64,000 nt of DNA from Daucus carota subsp. sativus. Lineage: Eukaryota > Streptophyta > Magnoliopsida > Apiales > Apiaceae. The DNA lies in assembly GCF_001625215.2 (NCBI RefSeq), contig NC_030385.2, positions 45,595,598 to 45,659,597 on the forward strand, in the 5' to 3' direction. Shown piece after piece: positions 62,439 through 64,000 of this stretch (positions are counted from its first letter, which is position 1; each line of letters opens with the position of its first letter). Position numbers and translations under genes: made by a program. The notes beneath the pieces were generated by a model. It made no database searches and had not been told where the DNA came from. It saw only the letters and a program-made list of their open reading frames with translations.

Positions 62439-63978
62439 TTAACTCTGATTAGCAAACTTGATACCCTTCTCAATTGAACTTTTCAATTCAGGTAAGAGAG
62501 CTTCCAATCCTTGCTTTTCATAGTCTGAAAGTGCACCCAATCCAAGGACTTCCTCCACACCGTTCTTTCCAAGTCTCACCTGCAGAGCAAGAAAAATGAC
62601 AATAAATAAATAGAGAAACAACTCTCAAGACAAAGGATCTTAAAAGTGAGTAGACTATTAGTCATACTATGCAAGAAAAGTGTGATGCCATTTGGGACTA
62701 AAATTGAAATATTCAGTCTATCAGATTAGGCATAAACGGTTCACCATAAATTATTTCCATTTGTTACAGTGACACAGTATGCAATAGTAGTCTAGAGACA
62801 ATGTTCATTCCATCACAGTTTTACAACATAATATTATGAAATAAAACAAGAGGATGGTACCTTGGATGCGAAAAATGGAAGTTCAGTAATGCTAGACTGT
62901 ACGAATGAGCATTCAACAACATCTGGAACTCCATTAAGTCCTTTCAAACAAGCATCCGCAAATAAAGCTCCTGCATACCTGTATACAAGTAAACCGATTT
63001 CAGAATGCTGGACAATATAGTAATAGAAACCAAAAGAAAAGAAACAAGTAACCCAACTATAACAATATTTTAAATAAATGGAAAATGGCAGAGTAAATAG
63101 CTCTGAATTTCACAAGTACTTGCAAAACATACACAGCAACTTATGAACAGCCTAATCACATAAAATTCTTTTATTCATATACCTTGCTTTGCCACCAAAC
63201 TGCAACACATAATACAAACAAACTTTGAACTGCAACGCATAGCACACAATATAGTATTAAAGGTTACACATGAATTTTTGAAAGTCATGTCACAAACTCC
63301 ATTGAAAGATCTATTTACACCCTGTGAGGCTGTGGCTAATCTTTAGGCACAAGTCTAAAGTTGCATACTGGTAAAATATATAAAATCATATCTGAAAGAA
63401 GCCAAATACTTGTTAACTTTACTTACGCCATGGAGAGTGTAGCTGAACCCTTTCCAGCCTTGGCTTCCACAACTTCCGTCCCACCATCTTGTGTACGCTT
63501 TGTAAGAGCTGTGAGTACATCATGAGGCAAGTTTGCTGTTGGTGTAGCCTGTTGGACATAACATATAAACATAATTAATAACAAGGCAACAATTAGACCA
63601 GAAGTATAAACACTTAATCCAACAAAAAAATCAAAAGAAGACAAATTTTTTACCTGTGAAAACAATGGGAGAATAGTTATGCCCGCATGACCACCAACAA
63701 CTGGCACATTTACCTCTGAAACAAAGAAGTGCAAGTAAACAAAATTAACTTTGACAAGAGCAATTAAACAGAAGCTTAGCAATCATCGATTATTTATCAA
63801 ACTATATACCTGCAACATTAGCATTGGCTTTTCCAGCATAGAAAGTCTTCGCCCTAACTACATCAAGTGTAGTCACTCCGAACAGTCTCTTCTCATCATA
63901 AGTCCCTGCTTTCTTGAAAACTTCAGAAGCAATTGGGACAGTAGAATTGACCGGGTTACTGATCATATTGACAAGAGC
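62439..63978 (-). CDS. Mitochondrial malate dehydrogenase, C-terminal part
   Basis: Five exons in the window: 63978-63810, 63715-63654, 63548-63427, 62978-62861 and 62579-62439. The N-terminal exons with NAD-binding Rossmann motif lie beyond the right edge. About 203 residues are readable in frame. Seen are [11 protein letters not shown] (substrate loop), [12 protein letters not shown], the active-site histidine block [14 protein letters not shown], and [15 protein letters not shown]. The C-terminus [13 protein letters not shown] matches plant mitochondrial MDH more closely than plastid or glyoxysomal forms. The enzyme interconverts malate and oxaloacetate with NAD in the TCA cycle and malate shuttles. 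No break is seen. Confidence 0.93.
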
Positions 63979-64000
63979 CTAAAATTCAAAAAGATACAAT

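Overview
This is nuclear DNA of a flowering plant, most likely a eudicot. The evidence is AT-rich intergenic DNA, genes with many short GT-AG exons, and plant-only families: a CIN-type TCP with a miR319 site, a CLE peptide, a SPEAR/SPOROCYTELESS-like repressor and a SAWADEE-homeodomain protein. No organelle, bacterial or viral genome is present. I cannot name the species from sequence alone.

Genes, left to right: SHH2-like homeodomain protein (minus, 3' end off the left edge); REXO4-like DEDDh exonuclease (minus, 4080-6968); RABA/Rab11 GTPase (minus, 9377-10499); API5-like protein (plus, 14900-21780, 16 exons); NCL-type EF-hand Na/Ca exchanger (plus, 24412-28389); SPEAR/SPL-like EAR repressor (minus, 29419-31187); TCP4-like transcription factor with a miR319 site (minus, 36200-37366); plastid SPD1/Ycf45-like P-loop ATPase (plus, 52491-58135); CLE peptide (plus, 59953-60174); and mitochondrial malate dehydrogenase (minus, 62439-63978, 5' exons off the right edge). 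I rebuilt exons by hand from splice sites, reading phase and family knowledge. Every internal junction I list keeps frame.

Between the genes lies a dense and readable record of transposition. It includes two same-family non-autonomous Helitrons, one in an SHH2 intron; a third Helitron with a duplicated promoter-like segment; four hAT-type elements with 8-bp target duplications and unusual subterminal arrays; and three Mutator-type MITEs with 9-bp target duplications and a 16-bp palindrome in their ends, one of them inside a Stowaway MITE. There are also two copies of a poly-A retroposon, one nested in a hAT element whose sister copy shows the empty site; a copia retrotransposon with matching LTRs but a broken polyprotein; and a 2.1-kb Mutator-like element with near-perfect 94-bp terminal repeats that has lost its transposase core yet keeps its N- and C-terminal coding parts.

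Functionally the genes are mostly unrelated housekeeping and developmental loci. The one suggestive pair is the SPEAR-type repressor and the TCP4-like factor, neighbours on one strand about 5 kb apart. Proteins of these two families are known to bind each other (TIE1/SPL recruit TOPLESS to CIN-TCPs).
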